Assembly (NCBI RefSeq): GCF_000647975.1
Contig: NZ_JFKE01000001.1
Location: 310,001-374,000, forward strand
Direction of reading: 5' to 3'
Length of the DNA stretch: 64,000 bases
DNA from: Actibacterium mucosum KCTC 23349
GTDB taxonomy: Bacteria; Pseudomonadota; Alphaproteobacteria; Rhodobacterales; Rhodobacteraceae
Shown: positions 26,776-37,318 of the stretch, in pieces
Numbering within the stretch: the first letter of the stretch is position 1
Layout: each line of letters starts with the position of its first letter
Made by a program: the position numbers and the translations under genes
Notes under the pieces: model-generated
What the model saw: the letters and a program-made list of their open reading frames with translations, nothing else
Told to the model about the DNA's origin: nothing
Databases searched by the model: none

Positions 26776-26790
26776 TTAACTGCCGATTAA
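26776..26790. promoter_or_regulatory. Candidate CtrA box upstream of the DivL-like gene
   Basis: TTAA-CTGCCGA-TTAA, a perfect full CtrA-type site (TTAA-N7-TTAA; also TTAAC at left and right), 53 bp before the start of the PAS protein gene in a 94-bp intergenic region. CtrA commonly binds this motif in alphaproteobacteria. Confidence 0.6.
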
Positions 26791-26842
26791 CCATTCTGCC
26801 CAAACTCTTGAACGCAAGCGGGTTGGGCAAAAAGGGTTAGGG

Positions 26843-28417
26843 ATGTTTGAAAACCTTGTTGTGCCGATCGTAGTTGTTGGGGTCTCTTTTTTGGCTGCTG
26901 TTGCGGCGTTGATGGTTTTGCCGATACTGCCGGCACCGTTTCTGCGTGCACGTGTCACGCCGGAAATCATGGGCGAAGATACCGTTTTTCTTTTCGATGG
27001 CGACGTCCTGATGGACGCCACCCCGCGTGCGCGGCGTCTGCTGGAACTTGGTCAGGGCAGTTTGAACGACTGGCAAAGATTCCTGTCGCTGATCCTGCCG
27101 CGATATCCCGGTTTTCTGACCGAGATGACCGCGCTTGCCGAAAACGGGCTTGTCGTGCTGGAGGATCGCGCGGGAACCGGCATTTTGCGGGCCCGGTGGC
27201 TGAACGGTGTGGCGCGCATCTCACTGCTGGAAAGCGAGCGGGCCGAGGATGACGCCGGTATCGATGACCAAAGCCTTGCCGCGCTGAATACCGAGCTTCA
27301 GACCCTGCGCGACCTGTCGCAGGAAATGCCAATTCTGGCATGGCAGCTGGATGATGCCGGAAACGTGTCATGGGCAAGCCAGGCGTATCTGGATCTTGCC
27401 GCTGAGATGTCGGATGACGACGACGTGCTGACATGGCCCCTGCCCCACGTGTTCCGGGATACCGACCCCAGCACATTTTCGACCGGTGTAAACCACCGCC
27501 GACTGGCCGTGAACCTGCCCGATGGTTCGCAACGCTGGTTCGATTGCTCGGTTGGGCAGGCAGGCCCGTCGCGCATGCTGTTCGCGGTTCCGGCAGATGC
27601 CGCCAACAATGCCGAGGTCACCTTGGGACATTTCCGGCAGACATTGACGATGACCTTTGCGCAAATCCCGACGGGTCTTGCCATTTTCAACCGTGACCGC
27701 AACCTTGTGATGTTCAACCCGGCACTGACCGACCTGTTTCAACTGGAGCCGCAATTCCTGATCTCACGCCCGTCGCTTGCGGCATTTTTGGATCGTTTGC
27801 GCGAAAAGCAGATGGTGCCTGAACAAAAAAGCTTCAAAGAATGGCGCGAGAAAATGGCAACGCTGGAGCGTGAATCCGCCAGCGGCGTCTATCAGGAAAA
27901 CTGGACACTTTCGACCGGGCAGACCTTTCGACTGACGGGGCGGCCCCATCCCGATGGCGCCGTTGCCTTTCTTTTCGAAGACATCAGCAGCGAGGTGTCC
28001 CTGACACGCCGTTTCCGTGAAGAGCTGGAGGTCAGCCAAGCGGTGTTGGACAGCCTGCCGGACGCCATCGCGGTCTTCTCGGCTGGGGGGATCCTGACCA
28101 CCAGCAATGCAGCCTATTCCACTCTGTGGAAACACGACCCGTCTTCGTCCCTGGGAGAGGTCTCGGTGGCTGAAATGCGGAAATACTGGCTGTCGCATAC
28201 CCAGGATTACAATGCGCAGGAGGCTTTGGGCGATTTGGCAGACCACCTGCAGCGGCGGGTTAACTGGACAGGCACAGCGCCATTGACCAACGGGGTGAAC
28301 CTGGATTGCGAGGTTCGGTCCATTGCAGGTGGATCGATGATGGTCACGTTCCGCGAAATTGCGCCTGCACGTCAGCCCGATCGCGCCAAATCCAACAAGT
28401 CGCCTGCCCATTCCTGA
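26843..28417 (+). CDS. Membrane PAS-domain protein, DivL-like but without kinase domain
   Basis: 524 aa. One N-terminal membrane span (about 5-33), then at least three PAS-like modules: about 155-255 (EMPILAWQLDDAGNVSWAS), 265-385 (FAQIPTGLAIFNRDRNLVMFN) and 395-505 (LDSLPDAIAVFSAGGILTTSN). The chain ends shortly after the third PAS; there is no His phosphotransfer helix and no ATPase domain. In Caulobacter the cell-cycle pseudokinase DivL is a membrane multi-PAS protein encoded just before tsaE, as here, so this is likely the shortened Rhodobacteraceae counterpart acting on the CckA-ChpT-CtrA phosphorelay. The assignment is inference; a CtrA box lies upstream. Confidence 0.75.
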   Translation: MFENLVVPIVVVGVSFLAAVAALMVLPILPAPFLRARVTPEIMGEDTVFLFDGDVLMDATPRARRLLELGQGSLNDWQRFLSLILPRYPGFLTEMTALAENGLVVLEDRAGTGILRARWLNGVARISLLESERAEDDAGIDDQSLAALNTELQTLRDLSQEMPILAWQLDDAGNVSWASQAYLDLAAEMSDDDDVLTWPLPHVFRDTDPSTFSTGVNHRRLAVNLPDGSQRWFDCSVGQAGPSRMLFAVPADAANNAEVTLGHFRQTLTMTFAQIPTGLAIFNRDRNLVMFNPALTDLFQLEPQFLISRPSLAAFLDRLREKQMVPEQKSFKEWREKMATLERESASGVYQENWTLSTGQTFRLTGRPHPDGAVAFLFEDISSEVSLTRRFREELEVSQAVLDSLPDAIAVFSAGGILTTSNAAYSTLWKHDPSSSLGEVSVAEMRKYWLSHTQDYNAQEALGDLADHLQRRVNWTGTAPLTNGVNLDCEVRSIAGGSMMVTFREIAPARQPDRAKSNKSPAHS

Positions 28418-28459
28418 TCCGGCCTTGCGCCAGAGTCTCGGGGCGCTAAAACTGGCGCC

Positions 28460-28957
28460 ATGGGTGAAGGCACTGATTTGTTCAAGGTTGAGCTGGCCGT
28501 TGCTTCGGCAGATGAAACGGCCGATCTGGCGCGGAACATAGGTGCGGTACTGCTGCCGGGCGACACGCTTCTTTTGTCCGGTCCGGTCGGCGCGGGCAAA
28601 AGCCATTTCTGCCGGTCGCTGATCCAATCTCGGCTGGCGGTCTTCAACCGGTTCGAAGACGTCCCCTCGCCCACTTTCACTCTGGTTCAGACCTATGTGG
28701 CCGGCGATGTGGAGCTGTGGCATGCCGACCTCTATCGCCTCAGCGATCCGAGCGAGTTGTTCGAACTGGGCTTGGACACCGCGTTTGACGCCGCAATTTG
28801 CCTTGTGGAATGGCCTGACAGACTGGGCAGCGACGCGCCCCGTGACGCGCTGAGGGTTGGTTTGCATTCCGGCGAAACGCACGACCATCGCATCATCACG
28901 CTGCAAGGTCCCACCCAATGGCGGACCCGGCTGACGGGGGTTATCAATCATGACTGA
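28460..28957 (+). CDS. tsaE: tRNA t6A biosynthesis ATPase TsaE
   Basis: 165 aa. Walker A GPVGAGKSH (41-49), switch PSPTFTL (about 70-76), HADLYRL and LVEWPDR, all signature segments of TsaE. It drives turnover of the TsaB-TsaD t6A synthase; tsaD is at 15614. Starts with ATG 28460 preceded by weak GGCGCC; 42 bp after the PAS gene and overlapping amgK by 8 bp. Confidence 0.94.
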   Translation: MGEGTDLFKVELAVASADETADLARNIGAVLLPGDTLLLSGPVGAGKSHFCRSLIQSRLAVFNRFEDVPSPTFTLVQTYVAGDVELWHADLYRLSDPSELFELGLDTAFDAAICLVEWPDRLGSDAPRDALRVGLHSGETHDHRIITLQGPTQWRTRLTGVINHD

Positions 28958-29957
28958 TCGTTCGCCGTTGATAAAAACGTTCCTGTCGGCCGAAGGCTGG
29001 GCCGATGCGCAAATTGGGCCGTTGGCGGGGGATGCCTCTAACCGGCGATATCTTCGCCTTTGGAACGGTCCCGGGGGACGCGGCGCTGTTCTGATGGACG
29101 CACCGCCTGAACGTGGCGAGGACATCCGCCCGTTTATCGAAATTGCCAGGTTCCTGACAGACGCTGGATTCAGCGCTCCTGCCATTTTCGCGGCGGATGA
29201 AACACACGGTTTTCTTCTGCTGGAAGATCTTGGTGACAACCTTTTTGCCCGCCACCTGCGAACGCAGAGGTCGGATGAGATCAGTCTCTATTCCACCGCA
29301 GTTGACGTTCTTTCAGCACTTCACCAAGAAACACCGCCCGCCCTCGCGGCCTACGATACGCCCGTGATGGCACCTTTGGCTGGGTTGGCGGCAGAGTGGT
29401 ATGCCAATGACATCACCTTGCGTGCGCCGCTTCAGGCGGAAATGGCAGACAGCCTGAACGCCCTGCCGGCGTTCAAACCGGTGATCATTCTGCGCGACTT
29501 CCACTCCGAAAACCTGTTATGGATGCCGTCGCGAAGCGGATTGGCGCGGGTCGGTTTGCTGGACTTTCAGGACGCGATGCTGGGCCATCCTGTGTACGAT
29601 CTGGTCTCGCTGATTCACGACGCACGCCGGGACGTTGCGCCCGAGACGGCCGAGGCGATGATGGCCCTTTATTCGGCACAAACCGACAGCGACATCGACG
29701 CCATCCGTCAGGCATGCGCGGTTCAGTCCGCGCAACGCAACCTTCGTATCCTTGGCGTTTTTGCCCGCCTTTGCGTGCGCGACGGTAAACCGGGGTACCT
29801 GGAATTTATTCCGCGGGTCTGGCGGTTGATGATGCAGGACCTGTCCCACCCGGGGCTGAGCGGCTTGCGCAAGACAGTGCAATCCGTACTGCCGGAACCC
29901 AATGCCGAAGTTATCGAAGGACTGCGCGCAAAATGCCATTCAAACCCAACACCGTAA
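28950..29957 (+). CDS. amgK: Anomeric MurNAc/GlcNAc kinase AmgK (APH fold)
   Basis: 335 aa aminoglycoside-phosphotransferase-fold kinase: LLLEDLGDNLFA hinge, catalytic loop RDFHSENLLW (about 181-190) and metal site LLDFQDAMLGHP (about 205-216). Together with the next gene it forms the AmgK-MurU pair that converts recycled MurNAc through MurNAc-1-phosphate to UDP-MurNAc, bypassing de novo MurA-dependent synthesis. The pairing and the TsaE neighbour are typical for alphaproteobacteria. Overlaps tsaE by 8 bp and murU by 25 bp. Confidence 0.9.
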   Translation: MTDRSPLIKTFLSAEGWADAQIGPLAGDASNRRYLRLWNGPGGRGAVLMDAPPERGEDIRPFIEIARFLTDAGFSAPAIFAADETHGFLLLEDLGDNLFARHLRTQRSDEISLYSTAVDVLSALHQETPPALAAYDTPVMAPLAGLAAEWYANDITLRAPLQAEMADSLNALPAFKPVIILRDFHSENLLWMPSRSGLARVGLLDFQDAMLGHPVYDLVSLIHDARRDVAPETAEAMMALYSAQTDSDIDAIRQACAVQSAQRNLRILGVFARLCVRDGKPGYLEFIPRVWRLMMQDLSHPGLSGLRKTVQSVLPEPNAEVIEGLRAKCHSNPTP

Positions 29958-30619
29958 TGATATTCGCGGCCGGGTTCGGTACGCGCATGGGCCAGCTCAC
30001 GAAGTCTCGGCCCAAGCCCTTGATCCACGTAGCCGGCACACCCTTGTTGGATCATGCATTGGATACGGCGTTTTCAGCCGGAATAGAGACTGTTCTGGTC
30101 AATACCCACTATTTGGCGGATCAAATCGCTCTGCACCTGGCAGGCCGCGACGGCGTTCTTGTTCAGCACGAGGCGGACCAGATTCTGGAAACCGGGGGTG
30201 GCTTGAAACGCGCCGCGCCGCGCCTTGGGCCCGGCCCGGTGGCGACGTTGAACTGTGACGCCGTTTGGCATGGCACCAACCCGTTGGACGTACTGTCCGG
30301 CGCTTGGCAACCAGAGCGGATGAAAGCCCTATTGTTACTAAAACACCGCGACCTTATTCCGGGATATGGCGGCAAAAACGACTTTGGGATCGATGGTGAC
30401 GGACGCATCTATCGCGGTGGGCCCTATATTTATCTGGGTGCACAGATCATGGTTTTGCAACCGGTCATCGCGCATTCAGAGACCGTGTTTTCGTTCAACG
30501 TCATCTGGGATCAATTGATCGAATCCGGGCAGGCCTTTGGCGTCAGCTATCCGGGCAATTGGTGCGATGTCGGTTCGCCTGAAGGTATTCTTCGGGCCGA
30601 GGAGATGCTGCGTGTTTGA
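29933..30619 (+). CDS. murU: MurNAc-1-phosphate uridylyltransferase MurU
   Basis: 228 aa. Nucleotidyltransferase signature FAAGFGTRMGQLTKSRPKPL near the N terminus, metal-binding Asp in LNCDAVW (about 104-109), GPYIYLGAQIM, and a C-terminal WCDVGSPEGI that closes the active site. Makes UDP-MurNAc from UTP and MurNAc-1-P. The ATG at 29933 keeps the first beta strand (NTVMIFAAG) with a short lead; an ATG at 29957 overlapping the amgK stop is an alternative that would trim it. Overlaps addB. Confidence 0.92.
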   Translation: MPFKPNTVMIFAAGFGTRMGQLTKSRPKPLIHVAGTPLLDHALDTAFSAGIETVLVNTHYLADQIALHLAGRDGVLVQHEADQILETGGGLKRAAPRLGPGPVATLNCDAVWHGTNPLDVLSGAWQPERMKALLLLKHRDLIPGYGGKNDFGIDGDGRIYRGGPYIYLGAQIMVLQPVIAHSETVFSFNVIWDQLIESGQAFGVSYPGNWCDVGSPEGILRAEEMLRV

Positions 30620-33527
30620 CAACCCTGGCCCCCGCCTGTTTGCCTTGCCGCCCGGCGCAGATTTTGCACGGGAGGTTCTGGAAGGGCTGCGCGCCCGGGT
30701 ATCGGGGCCAGAAGCCATGGCCGATGTCCAAATCTTCGTGAACACGCGCCGCATGCAACGCCGGTTCCAGACGCTTCTTGCGGAAGGTCAGGCGGGTTTG
30801 CTGCCCCGGATTGGGGTTCTGGACGACGTGCTGACACCCCGTGACATGATCGGATTGCCAACAGAGCTGCCGCCGCTTCATCAGAAAATGACGATGGCGC
30901 GTCTGGTCAGCAGCTTGCTGGACCATCAACCCGACCTTGCCCCACGCAGCGCCGTGTTTGACCTGGCTGACAGCTTGTCGTCGCTGTTGGATGAAATGCA
31001 AAGCGAGGGCGTGCCACCAACGGCTTTGCAACAGCTGGATGTCGGCCATTTGTCGGAACACTGGCAGACAGCCCAGTCCTTTCTACAGATCGCAACGCAA
31101 ATTGCCGATCAGGACAACGCCACACCGGCCCTGCGTATGCGCATGGGTGCCAAGCAGCTGATTGCCCGATGGGCAGACACGCCACCCCGGCACCCGATTA
31201 TCGTTGCGGGCTCTACCGGGTCACGTGGAACAACCGCCATGTTGATGGAGGCCGTTGCCAAACTGCCGCAAGGAGCGGTCATTCTGCCCGGGTTCGACTT
31301 TGAACAGCCCGACGTGTGGCCGGCGCTCGACAACCCACAAACGGGCGAAGATCATCCACAGTTTCGCTTTCGCAGCTTGATGTCTCGTCTGGACGTCCAG
31401 CCACAGGATATCGTCCACTGGACCGGGGCCGCTGACCCGGTGCGCGACCGCAATCGCGTTCTGTCGATGGCTTTGCGCCCTGCCCCGATCACGGATCAAT
31501 GGCTGCGCGAAGGCAATCAATTGCCCGATTTGCCCGGCGCCATGGCTGACGTCACGCTGATCGAGGCCGCCTCGCCCCGCGACGAAGCGTTGGCCATTGC
31601 GTTGCGCCTGAGACAAGCGATCGAGGAAGGGAAAACCGCGGCTCTGATCACGCCCGATCGCGTGCTTACCCGTCAGGTCACTGCCGCGCTGGACCGCTGG
31701 GGCATCGAGCCAGACGACAGCGCAGGCGATCCGCTGCACCTGACTCCACCCGGCCGTCTGTTGCTGCAGCTTGCGGGGTTGTTGGTGAACGGGGTTGCGC
31801 CCGACACGTTGTTGGCTTTGCTAAAACATCCGCTTGTTGCCACCTCGGGCGACAAGCGCGGCCCGCACCTTTTGCACACGCGCGAACTGGAACTTTGGTT
31901 ACGCCGCCACGGGCCCGCGCACTTGCTGGCTGGAACAATCCGGCAATGGGCAGAAACTGCCGGCGAAAGTTCTAAGGAATGGGCAATTTGGCTGGAACAG
32001 TGCCTTTTCGCGCATGAAAAACCGACCCAGAACCCGCTGACAGAGATGTTGACCCAACTGTCTCAAAGCGCTGAGCTGTTGTGTGCCGGTCCTGATCAAC
32101 CCGACAGCGGCGCGTTGTGGGACAAGACCGCCGGTCAAACCGCGCAGGACGTGATGCAGAGGCTGCAGGACGCCGCGCCAATAGCCGAGCAGGTATCGGG
32201 GGCCGAGTTCCTGTCATTATTGCGGTCGGTTCTGTCTTCCGAGGCTGCGCTGGACCCGGTCTTGCCCCATGCAGGTGTCATGATCTGGGGCACGCTCGAA
32301 GCGCGCGTTCTGGGTGCCGACCTGACCATTCTTGCCGGACTGAACGAGGGCAGTTGGCCCGGCACCCCAAATCCAGACCCCTGGCTGAACCGCGAAATGC
32401 GGCACAGGGTGGGCTTGTTGTTGCCGGAACGCAGGGTCGGTTTGGCCGCGCATGATTTTCAACAGGCAGCGGCTGCACCCACCGTGGTCTTGTCGCGTGC
32501 TGTGCGAGATGCCGAGGCGGAAACCGTACCTTCGCGCTGGATCAACCGGCTTTGCAATCTTCTGAACGGACTGCCTGAACGCAACGGGCCCGATGCGCTA
32601 AAGCAAATGCGCCAACGCGGGCAGGCTTTGTGCAATATGGCTGCGTTGCTGGACGTTCCAACCGAGACAATACAGCCTGCGGTACGTGTTGCCCCGGCCC
32701 CGCCGGTTTCATCGCGGCCGAAAAAACTGTCGGTCACGCGCATCCGCACCCTGATCCGCGACCCTTACGCCATCTATGCCGAACGCATTCTGCGACTCAG
32801 GCCGTTGGATCCTCTTCGGGCCGAGCCGGACGCTCCTTTACGCGGCACAGTTCTGCACGAGGTGTTCGAGGCGTTCTTGAAGAACCATCCGGACGGCAGC
32901 GCCGATGACCTGATGGCCACCGCCCAGCGCGTTTTGGCCGATCAGGTCCCATGGCCTGGAACACGGCATCTGTGGCTGGGCCGGCTGGGCCGCGTCGCCG
33001 ACTGGTTCCTGGAAAACGAAACCCGGCGACGGACCGAGGGACGCGTGATTGCGCTGGAAACGTCGGGACAGATCACATTGCCCAATGGTTTTGACCTGAC
33101 CGCGACAGCAGATCGGATCGACGCTGATCTTGGTGGCGCGTTGAGGATTTATGACTACAAAACCGGCACCCCGCCCACCGAGAAACAGATCAAAAGTTTC
33201 GACAAGCAATTGCTTCTGGAAGCGGTGATCGCCGAGGCAGGTGGCTTTGCCGATGTCGCGCGGCAGAAGGTTCGGGATGTAACCTATATCGGATTGGGGA
33301 ACAGCCCCAAAGAAGTCACTAATGCACTGGAAAACGAGCTTGTTGCCAGAACGCGTGCCGGTCTTGTGGACCTGATCGATCGCTATGCACTGCGTGCCCA
33401 GGGTTACGCGCCGCGTCGTGCAATGGCAGAACAAAACGCTGTGTCAGACTATGATCACCTGTCACGCTACGGCGAATGGGCGCTGTCTGACGAAGCGCAA
33501 CACATCGAGGTCGGCGATGAAGCGTGA
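30612..33527 (+). CDS. addB: Double-strand break repair protein AddB
   Basis: 971 aa from GTG 30612, which overlaps the murU stop and has GAGGAG upstream. Second subunit of the AddAB helicase-nuclease that resects double-strand breaks for RecA loading. N-terminal degenerate helicase part lacks a convincing Walker A, as in alphaproteobacterial AddB; the C-terminal PD-(D/E)XK nuclease shows LRGTVLHEVFEAF, then the catalytic pair in RIYDYKTGTPP. Overlaps addA by 11 bp, so the two subunits are co-translated. Confidence 0.93.
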   Translation: MFDNPGPRLFALPPGADFAREVLEGLRARVSGPEAMADVQIFVNTRRMQRRFQTLLAEGQAGLLPRIGVLDDVLTPRDMIGLPTELPPLHQKMTMARLVSSLLDHQPDLAPRSAVFDLADSLSSLLDEMQSEGVPPTALQQLDVGHLSEHWQTAQSFLQIATQIADQDNATPALRMRMGAKQLIARWADTPPRHPIIVAGSTGSRGTTAMLMEAVAKLPQGAVILPGFDFEQPDVWPALDNPQTGEDHPQFRFRSLMSRLDVQPQDIVHWTGAADPVRDRNRVLSMALRPAPITDQWLREGNQLPDLPGAMADVTLIEAASPRDEALAIALRLRQAIEEGKTAALITPDRVLTRQVTAALDRWGIEPDDSAGDPLHLTPPGRLLLQLAGLLVNGVAPDTLLALLKHPLVATSGDKRGPHLLHTRELELWLRRHGPAHLLAGTIRQWAETAGESSKEWAIWLEQCLFAHEKPTQNPLTEMLTQLSQSAELLCAGPDQPDSGALWDKTAGQTAQDVMQRLQDAAPIAEQVSGAEFLSLLRSVLSSEAALDPVLPHAGVMIWGTLEARVLGADLTILAGLNEGSWPGTPNPDPWLNREMRHRVGLLLPERRVGLAAHDFQQAAAAPTVVLSRAVRDAEAETVPSRWINRLCNLLNGLPERNGPDALKQMRQRGQALCNMAALLDVPTETIQPAVRVAPAPPVSSRPKKLSVTRIRTLIRDPYAIYAERILRLRPLDPLRAEPDAPLRGTVLHEVFEAFLKNHPDGSADDLMATAQRVLADQVPWPGTRHLWLGRLGRVADWFLENETRRRTEGRVIALETSGQITLPNGFDLTATADRIDADLGGALRIYDYKTGTPPTEKQIKSFDKQLLLEAVIAEAGGFADVARQKVRDVTYIGLGNSPKEVTNALENELVARTRAGLVDLIDRYALRAQGYAPRRAMAEQNAVSDYDHLSRYGEWALSDEAQHIEVGDEA

Positions 33528-36500
33528 TCCAGCCACGGAACGGCAAGTGCAGGCAGCGGACCCTATGGCCTCGACCTGGTTGTCGGCCAATGCGGGCTCG
33601 GGCAAAACAAGGGTTCTGACGGACCGTGTGGCCCGCCTGTTGCTCAGCGGCGTACGCCCGCAACACATCTTGTGTCTGACCTATACCAAGGCAGCAGCGT
33701 CAGAGATGCAGAACCGCCTGTTCAAGCGGTTGGGTGAATGGGCGATGCTGGACGAAGGCACGCTGCGTGCAAATTTGGAACAATTGGGACTGGATGACCG
33801 CGTCGACAGCGCCACCATCGCCGAGGCACGGCGTCTTTTTGCCCGCGCCATCGAAACGCCCGGCGGGTTGAAAATTCAAACGATCCACTCGTTTTGTGCG
33901 TCGCTTCTGCGGCGGTTTCCGCTTGAGGCTGGCGTTTCGCCGCAATTCACCGAGATGGACGACCGCACCGCGGCACAGTTGCACGCGGATATCGTAGAGC
34001 ACATCGCCGAGGATCAACCCGATCTGTTTGCGCGGTTCGCCACGTGGTTCACCGGCGACAGCCTGCACAGCCTGACATCGGAGATCACCAAAAACGCGGA
34101 TGAATTGCGACACCCCGCAGACGCTGCGCGGGTCTTTAGCGCGCTGAATTTGTCAGGCGATGTGGACGAGGCGGCGATAATCGACACAGCGCTGAATGGC
34201 TCTGAATCGGCGTTTTTGGCCGAATTTGTGCCTGTTTTGGCAAGCCAGTCGGCGATGTACGCGAAATTCGGTGCCGCGCTTGCCGCCGTCCAGATTGCGC
34301 CTCTGAACGATGATGGTTTTGCCCAACTATGCGACTTGTTCCTGCAAAAGTCGGGCACAGAAAAAGGGCAGTCAAAATCGTCCAGATGGCCGCAATCCAA
34401 CCACAAGAAAGTACGCGAGGCGCTTGAGCCATGGTTGCCGCAGATACATGCGTGGATGGACCGGGTTGCCGCCGCGAACGCCCAGCTAAGGGCATTGACC
34501 ACCGCGCACAAGACATTGGCCCTGCACGAATTCGCCGCGTCGTTCATCACCGCCTATGACAGTGCAAAACAGGCGCGGGGTTGGTTGGATTTCGATGACC
34601 TGATCACCAAGACACGCGATCTTCTGGTGCGGCCGGGCGTGGCGGAATGGGTTTTGTATCGTCTGGATGGCGGAATCGACCATATTCTCGTCGACGAGGC
34701 GCAGGATACCAGTCCGCTGCAATGGCAAGTTATCGACTTGCTGGCGCAGGAGTTCACCGCGGGGCAGGGCGCACGCGGCGACACGCAGCGCACAATTTTT
34801 GTGGTGGGTGACAAGAAGCAGTCGATCTATTCCTTCCAGGGTGCCGATCCCGGCGGTTTTGACCGTATGCAGGATCACTTTGGACAGCGGCTGATACAGG
34901 TGGGCGCGGGGCTGACACCGTTGCAGCTGGAATATTCCTTCCGGTCTGCACCTGCGATCTTGCGCGTGGTCGATCAGACCTTTCTGACCGAGCGCCAAGG
35001 CGTCGGCGATTTTGTCAGCCACCACGCGTTCAAGGAAACGTTGCCCGGCCGAGTGGATCTTTGGCCGCCCGTGGAAAAGGCCGAGGCCGACGAGGCCGGC
35101 GACTGGACGGACCCCGTGGACCTTCCAACGCCCGAACATCACACCCGCCGCCTTGCCACCCAGATTGCCACCGAAATTCTGCGCTTGACGCAGGAAGAGA
35201 GCCTTTTTGACGGCAAAACGGCCCGGCCTGTACAACCCGGTGATGTGCTGATCCTGATGCAGCGACGCAGCCAGTTGTTCCACGAGGTCATCCGGGCCTG
35301 CAAGACTGCGGGGCTGCCCATTGCCGGGGCGGACCGTCTGAAAATTGGCGGTGAACTGGCGGTGAAGGATATCATGGCACTGCTGTCATTTCTGGCTTTG
35401 CCCGAGGACAGCTTGTCACTGGCTTCCGCACTGAAGTCGCCCCTGTTCGGTTGGGACGAAGACCAGCTGTTTCGTCTGGCCGCGCCCCGGCGTGAGGCTC
35501 ATCTATGGCCCACCTTGCGGGCCAAGCGCGCAACGCATGCGGCAACCACCGATGTTCTGGATGACCTGCTGGGCGCAGCGGATTTCTTGCGGCCCTACGA
35601 GTTGATCGAACGAATTCTGACCCGTCACGGCGGCCGAAAGCGCCTGATCGCGCGGTTGGGAGACGAGGCGATTGACGGCATCGATGCACTTCTATCCATG
35701 GCGCTGAGCTATGAGCGGCAGGATGTTCCCAGCCTGACCGGATTTATTCAATGGATGGCCAGCGACGATCCCGAGATCAAGCGACAGCTGGATTCCGCCG
35801 GCAACCGGGTGCGGGTGATGACGGTGCATGGGTCGAAAGGTCTCGAGGCACCGATTGTTTTCCTGCCCGACACCGGCAAGCGGCGCACCAATATCCGCGA
35901 AGAGATTCTGAAAGGTGCGGATGGTCTTCCTCTTTGGAAACCAAACGCTGACATGGCCGCCTCGCAGATCACCGATGCGCGGAATGCCCTGGCGGCAAAA
36001 GAAGCCGAAGAGCGGCAGCGCTTGCTATACGTCGCCATGACCCGGGCCGAGCAATGGCTGATCGTTGGCGTTGGTGGTGACCATGACGATCCGGCGGCTT
36101 GGTATACCCAGATTGCCGCTGGCATGGAAGGGGCAGGGGCCGTCCGTCATGATTTCGGCTTTGGCGAAGGACAAAGGTACCAGACCGGCGACTGGGTTGC
36201 CGCCAGCAGAGAGGGCCCGGCATCCACTCCCGAAACGGCACTAACCTTGCCGGAATGGGCCAAAACCGGCGTGGAGCCGCCGCCTCGTCCACCTTTACCC
36301 AAGGCACCGTCGGATCTGGGTGGGGCAAAGGCCCTGCCAGGGACCGAAGCCGAGGCGCCGGGGGGTACAGAATACGGTTCGGCCCTTCATTTGTTGTTGG
36401 AGTACCTGCCAGAGGCACCGCGTGACACATGGCAGATGCTGGCCGACAGCAACCTGCCGCCCGAGCTGGCCGACGCGGCCTTGGCCGATGCGGTGGCCTT

Positions 36501-36855
36501 GCTGGACAACCCGAAACTGTCGCAGGTCTTTGGCCCGGACAGTCGCGCCGAGGTGCCTTTGACCGCAATGCTGTCGGAACTTGGCGAGCAGATTATGGGG
36601 GCGGTGGACCGGCTGATCGTAACACCGGAAAAGGTTACGGCGGTGGATTTCAAATCCAACCGGATCACCCCCGACAGCCCTAAGGCCGTGCCCGAGGGGA
36701 TCCTGCGTCAGATGGGGGCTTATGCCGTCGCATTGCGAAAGATATTTCCAGACCGCGACGTCGAAACCGCAATCCTTTGGACTCGCCCGGGAAATCTGAT
36801 GCCGCTGCCATCACAACTTGTTGTCGATGCACTGGAACGTGCCGCGACATCTTGA
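33517..36855 (+). CDS. addA: Double-strand break repair helicase AddA
   Basis: 1112 aa from ATG 33517 inside the addB end. UvrD-like superfamily 1A helicase: Walker [10 protein letters not shown] (23-31), [16 protein letters not shown], motif [33 protein letters not shown] and VAMTRAEQ. C-terminal RecB-type nuclease with GSALHLLLE and the catalytic VDFKSNR. Partner of AddB. A 58-bp gap follows to trxA. Confidence 0.96.
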   Translation: MKRDPATERQVQAADPMASTWLSANAGSGKTRVLTDRVARLLLSGVRPQHILCLTYTKAAASEMQNRLFKRLGEWAMLDEGTLRANLEQLGLDDRVDSATIAEARRLFARAIETPGGLKIQTIHSFCASLLRRFPLEAGVSPQFTEMDDRTAAQLHADIVEHIAEDQPDLFARFATWFTGDSLHSLTSEITKNADELRHPADAARVFSALNLSGDVDEAAIIDTALNGSESAFLAEFVPVLASQSAMYAKFGAALAAVQIAPLNDDGFAQLCDLFLQKSGTEKGQSKSSRWPQSNHKKVREALEPWLPQIHAWMDRVAAANAQLRALTTAHKTLALHEFAASFITAYDSAKQARGWLDFDDLITKTRDLLVRPGVAEWVLYRLDGGIDHILVDEAQDTSPLQWQVIDLLAQEFTAGQGARGDTQRTIFVVGDKKQSIYSFQGADPGGFDRMQDHFGQRLIQVGAGLTPLQLEYSFRSAPAILRVVDQTFLTERQGVGDFVSHHAFKETLPGRVDLWPPVEKAEADEAGDWTDPVDLPTPEHHTRRLATQIATEILRLTQEESLFDGKTARPVQPGDVLILMQRRSQLFHEVIRACKTAGLPIAGADRLKIGGELAVKDIMALLSFLALPEDSLSLASALKSPLFGWDEDQLFRLAAPRREAHLWPTLRAKRATHAATTDVLDDLLGAADFLRPYELIERILTRHGGRKRLIARLGDEAIDGIDALLSMALSYERQDVPSLTGFIQWMASDDPEIKRQLDSAGNRVRVMTVHGSKGLEAPIVFLPDTGKRRTNIREEILKGADGLPLWKPNADMAASQITDARNALAAKEAEERQRLLYVAMTRAEQWLIVGVGGDHDDPAAWYTQIAAGMEGAGAVRHDFGFGEGQRYQTGDWVAASREGPASTPETALTLPEWAKTGVEPPPRPPLPKAPSDLGGAKALPGTEAEAPGGTEYGSALHLLLEYLPEAPRDTWQMLADSNLPPELADAALADAVALLDNPKLSQVFGPDSRAEVPLTAMLSELGEQIMGAVDRLIVTPEKVTAVDFKSNRITPDSPKAVPEGILRQMGAYAVALRKIFPDRDVETAILWTRPGNLMPLPSQLVVDALERAATS

Positions 36856-36913
36856 CCCCGGCGCAAGGGCTTCATACGTTCGTTGCCAACTCGAATTCCT
36901 CAGGAGAATTTCA

Positions 36914-37234
36914 ATGGCGACAATCGCTGTAACCGACGACACGTTCGACGCCGAAGTAAAATCGGCGGATCTGCCCGTTGTGGTGGATTTCTGGGCGGAA
37001 TGGTGTGGCCCGTGTAAACAGATCGGCCCGGCTCTGGAAGAGCTTTCGGCCGAACTGGAAGGTCAGGTCAAAATCGTCAAAGTAAACGTTGACGAAAACC
37101 CCAACAGCCCCGGTCAGCTGGGCGTGCGCGGCATTCCGGCCCTGTTCCTGTTCAAGGACGGTCAGGTTGTGTCGAACAAAACCGGCGCGGCACCTAAGGC
37201 TGCGCTGCAAAGCTGGATTCAGGAATCGATCTGA
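36914..37234 (+). CDS. trxA: Thioredoxin TrxA
   Basis: 106 aa from ATG 36914 with CAGGAGA upstream. Active site WCGPCK (about 31-36), VDFWAEW before it and cis-Pro loop [12 protein letters not shown]; a normal thioredoxin that reduces cytoplasmic disulfides. Directly downstream of addA, a common alphaproteobacterial arrangement, and followed by a clean terminator. Confidence 0.97.
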   Translation: MATIAVTDDTFDAEVKSADLPVVVDFWAEWCGPCKQIGPALEELSAELEGQVKIVKVNVDENPNSPGQLGVRGIPALFLFKDGQVVSNKTGAAPKAALQSWIQESI

Positions 37235-37256
37235 TCGGTTCCCTGGACGGAATTGG

Positions 37257-37284
37257 AAAGGGCGCCCATTGCGGCGCCCTTTTT
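37257..37284 (+). terminator. Rho-independent terminator after trxA
   Basis: AAAGGGCGCC (37257-37266) pairs with GGCGCCCTTT (37273-37282) around CATTGC and runs into TTTTT. Ends the tsaE-to-trxA run on the plus strand. Confidence 0.92.
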
Positions 37285-37318
37285 GTTTGGCGGTATACCT
37301 GCCGGCACGTACGTCACT

